From: Xanthobacteraceae bacterium
GTDB lineage: Bacteria; Pseudomonadota; Alphaproteobacteria; Rhizobiales; Xanthobacteraceae
Direction: 5' to 3'
Length of the DNA: 6,532 nt
Assembly (NCBI GenBank): GCA_030043175.1
Contig: JASHYD010000420.1
Span: 1 to 6,532 of the forward strand
Position numbers and translations under genes: made by a program. Below the pieces are notes generated by a model, which did not search any database, was not told the origin of the DNA, and saw only the letters and a program-made list of their open reading frames with translations. Positions 5,205 through 6,532 of the stretch are shown piece after piece (within the stretch, counting starts at the first letter, position 1; every line of letters begins with the position of its first letter).

Positions 5205-6532
5205 ATGACGACAGCATCCCAATGGGAATTCTGGATTGATCGCGGCGGCACGTTCACTGACGTGATCGGTCGGCGACCGGACGGCACGCTCGCCGCCTGT
5301 AAGCTGCTGTCGGAAAATCCTGGCGTCTATTGCGACGCTGCGGTCCAGGGCATCCGCAATCTCCTCGACTGCGAGCCTGGTGAGCCGATCCCGCCAAGCC
5401 TGATCGGTGCGGTCAAAATGGGCACGACGGTTGCCACCAATGCATTGCTGCAGCGCAAGGGCGCGCGCACCCTTCTCCTTACCACCAAGGGGTTCCGTGA
5501 CGGCCTGAGGATCGGCTACCAGGCCCGGCCGAAAATCTTCGCCCGCCATATCATCAAACCGGAGATGCTGTTCGAGCGAGTGATCGAAGTCGCCGAACGC
5601 GTGCGCGCTGACGGCACCGTCGAGACAATGCTCGAGCTTGAGGCTTTGCGCGGCGGTCTTGAGCGCGCCCGAGCAGACGGCATTGAGGCGATCGCGATCG
5701 TGCTGATGCACAGCTACCACTATCCCGAGCACGAACGGCAGTTAGCGTCACTGGCGCGCGGTATGGGATTTCTCCAGGTCTCGGTCAGCCATGAGGTGTC
5801 GCCGCTGATCAAACTGGTGGGCCGCGGCGACACCACAGTGGTCGATGCCTATCTGTCGCCGATCCTGCGGCGCTATGTGGCTTCGGTCACGCAGGAGCTT
5901 TCGAGCGGGCGACAGATGACCGAGGACACCGGACAGACGCGTGAGAGCGTTGTCCCGTCCTCTTCCGTCTGCCGTGCGTCGTCTCGCCGCCACCTCATGT
6001 TCATGATGTCGTCGGGCGGATTGACGGCGGCGGACCTGTTCCAGGGCAAGGACGCGATCCTCTCAGGACCGGCTGGCGGCGTGGTCGGCATGGCGCAAAC
6101 CGGGCGCGAGGCGGGCTTTACCCGCCTCATCGGCTTTGACATGGGTGGCACCTCGACCGACGTTTCGCATTTCGACGGCGAATACGAGCGCGCCTTCGAG
6201 ACCGAGGTCGCGGGCGTGCGCATGCGCGCCCCGATGATGTTGATCCACACCGTAGCGGCAGGCGGCGGCTCGATTCTGCAGTTCGACGGCGCGCGCTTTC
6301 GCGTCGGCCCCGACTCGGCCGGCGCCGATCCGGGGCCCAAATGTTATCGGCGCGGCGGACCGCTTGCTCTCACCGACGCCAATGTCATGATCGGCAAGCT
6401 GATGCCGGACTTCTTCCCGCATATTTTCGGACCCGCGCAGGATCAGCCGCTCGATGCCGGAGGCGTACGGCGAGCTTTTACTGACCTGGCAAACGAGGTG
6501 AACCGACATCTCGGCGGCGAACGAAGCCGAGA
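5205..6532 (+). CDS. oplAH: 5-oxoprolinase (ATP-hydrolysing), N-terminal part
   Basis: The frame is open from ATG 5205 to the window edge (442 residues; the full enzyme has about 1200-1300). It matches the hydantoinase/oxoprolinase family, full-length OplAH type: [14 protein letters not shown] near the start (DRGGTFTDV at 12-20, phosphate-binding), [15 protein letters not shown] (72-86), [18 protein letters not shown] (310-321, second nucleotide-binding motif), [10 protein letters not shown] (348-357) and GPDSAG then [10 protein letters not shown] (368-385). The enzyme hydrolyses 5-oxoproline to glutamate with ATP in the cytoplasm. The HyuA-like half is here; the HyuB-like half should follow. 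The ATG overlaps the TGA of the iscB remnant (TGATG). Residues about 235-263 are an odd insert. The alternative, N-methylhydantoinase HyuA alone, is less likely given the [13 protein letters not shown] start. Confidence 0.93.
   Translation, partial: MTTASQWEFWIDRGGTFTDVIGRRPDGTLAACKLLSENPGVYCDAAVQGIRNLLDCEPGEPIPPSLIGAVKMGTTVATNALLQRKGARTLLLTTKGFRDGLRIGYQARPKIFARHIIKPEMLFERVIEVAERVRADGTVETMLELEALRGGLERARADGIEAIAIVLMHSYHYPEHERQLASLARGMGFLQVSVSHEVSPLIKLVGRGDTTVVDAYLSPILRRYVASVTQELSSGRQMTEDTGQTRESVVPSSSVCRASSRRHLMFMMSSGGLTAADLFQGKDAILSGPAGGVVGMAQTGREAGFTRLIGFDMGGTSTDVSHFDGEYERAFETEVAGVRMRAPMMLIHTVAAGGGSILQFDGARFRVGPDSAGADPGPKCYRRGGPLALTDANVMIGKLMPDFFPHIFGPAQDQPLDAGGVRRAFTDLANEVNRHLGGERSR
5908..5988 (+). 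repeat. Imperfect palindrome inserted in the 5-oxoprolinase gene
   Basis: Three nested paired segments are visible: GGCGA (5908-5912) with TCGCC (5984-5988), CAGAT (5913-5917) with GTCTG (5967-5971, one G-T pair), and GAGGAC (5922-5927) with GTCCTC (5957-5962). The stretch encodes the polar, low-complexity run [13 protein letters not shown] then [11 protein letters not shown], which has no counterpart I recall in the conserved core between the helix ending in VASVTQEL and the block [10 protein letters not shown]. It keeps the reading frame. It looks like a palindromic element that entered a surface loop. Confidence 0.5.

Larger units (their letters stand above)
4809..5205 (+). pseudogene. iscB: iscB remnant lacking RuvC and HNH domains
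   Basis: From a TTG at 4809, with GAGGAG six bases ahead, the frame reads SAFVLDRRKRPL, then LVERGRAPIDRRY and TIRFKDR. This is the N-terminal domain of IscB, with about ten residues missing where the PLMP motif and its following helix belong. After VEEAD (residue 40) it jumps to FPSHSCMRTKSVRGLQTGE and VPTGKNAGTHV, the C-terminal domain. One extra T in the TTT near 5037-5040 then shifts the frame; the neighbouring frame continues GRVAVRGGGCFTVGHADGIH, AKYCKLFDRAGDDCYA, and ends [12 protein letters not shown] at TGA 5203-5205. Full IscB has roughly 400-500 residues; the bridge helix, all RuvC parts and the HNH nuclease are gone. It cannot cut DNA. The frame as it stands stops at 5172-5174 after 121 residues. 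Confidence 0.8.

Noticed and set aside
5139..5732. Minus-strand open frame of 197 codons
   Set aside because: It is antisense to the strongly conserved 5-oxoprolinase reading frame and crosses the IscB right end.

Overview
The window looks like chromosomal DNA of a high-GC alphaproteobacterium, most likely a Bradyrhizobium or close relative. I base this on codon use, on the style of the small lineage-restricted hypothetical proteins, and on the gene families present; no rRNA or other marker confirms it. Intact genes are sparse and several decayed genes lie between them, so this is accessory or slowly eroding DNA.

Layout: (1) 1-101 is the C-terminal tail of a VOC/glyoxalase-fold protein, followed by a GC-rich hairpin. 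(2) 364-669 and 989-1285, both on the minus strand, are two paralogous small membrane proteins of about 100 residues, roughly half identical over their hydrophobic core. Two perfect 12-bp palindromes lie 32 bp apart upstream of the second. (3) 1286-2266 holds no gene I can support. (4) 2267-2617 (+) is a small secreted hypothetical protein with a clear signal peptide and ribosome binding site. (5) 2618-3027 is mostly empty, with a possible wrecked minus-strand membrane protein. (6) 3028-3840 (-) is a DUF1445 (YcsI / D-glutamate cyclase-type) protein. (7) About 4015-4585 (+) is a LysR-family regulator broken by frameshifts, stop codons and a large internal deletion. (8) About 4650-5190 (+) is the fossil of an IscB-type element of the IS200/IS605 superfamily: a structured upstream segment that resembles its omega RNA, a miniature iscB reading frame that has lost the RuvC and HNH nuclease parts, and a right-end hairpin. 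(9) 5205 to the window edge (+) is the N-terminal 442 residues of an ATP-dependent 5-oxoprolinase, with an unusual roughly 29-residue insert encoded by an imperfect palindrome.

Parts 6 to 9 form a locus with a theme. DUF1445 proteins and 5-oxoprolinases often sit together, and the mammalian DUF1445 protein turns D-glutamate into 5-oxo-D-proline. The layout suggests 5-oxoproline/D-glutamate salvage, formerly run by a divergent LysR regulator. That regulator is now dead, and an IscB element is wedged directly in front of the 5-oxoprolinase start, so the original control of the enzyme has probably been lost or rewired. The most interesting items are the nuclease-less mini-IscB with a well-kept RNA-like leader, its stop codon overlapping the enzyme start, and the palindromic insert inside the 5-oxoprolinase gene.
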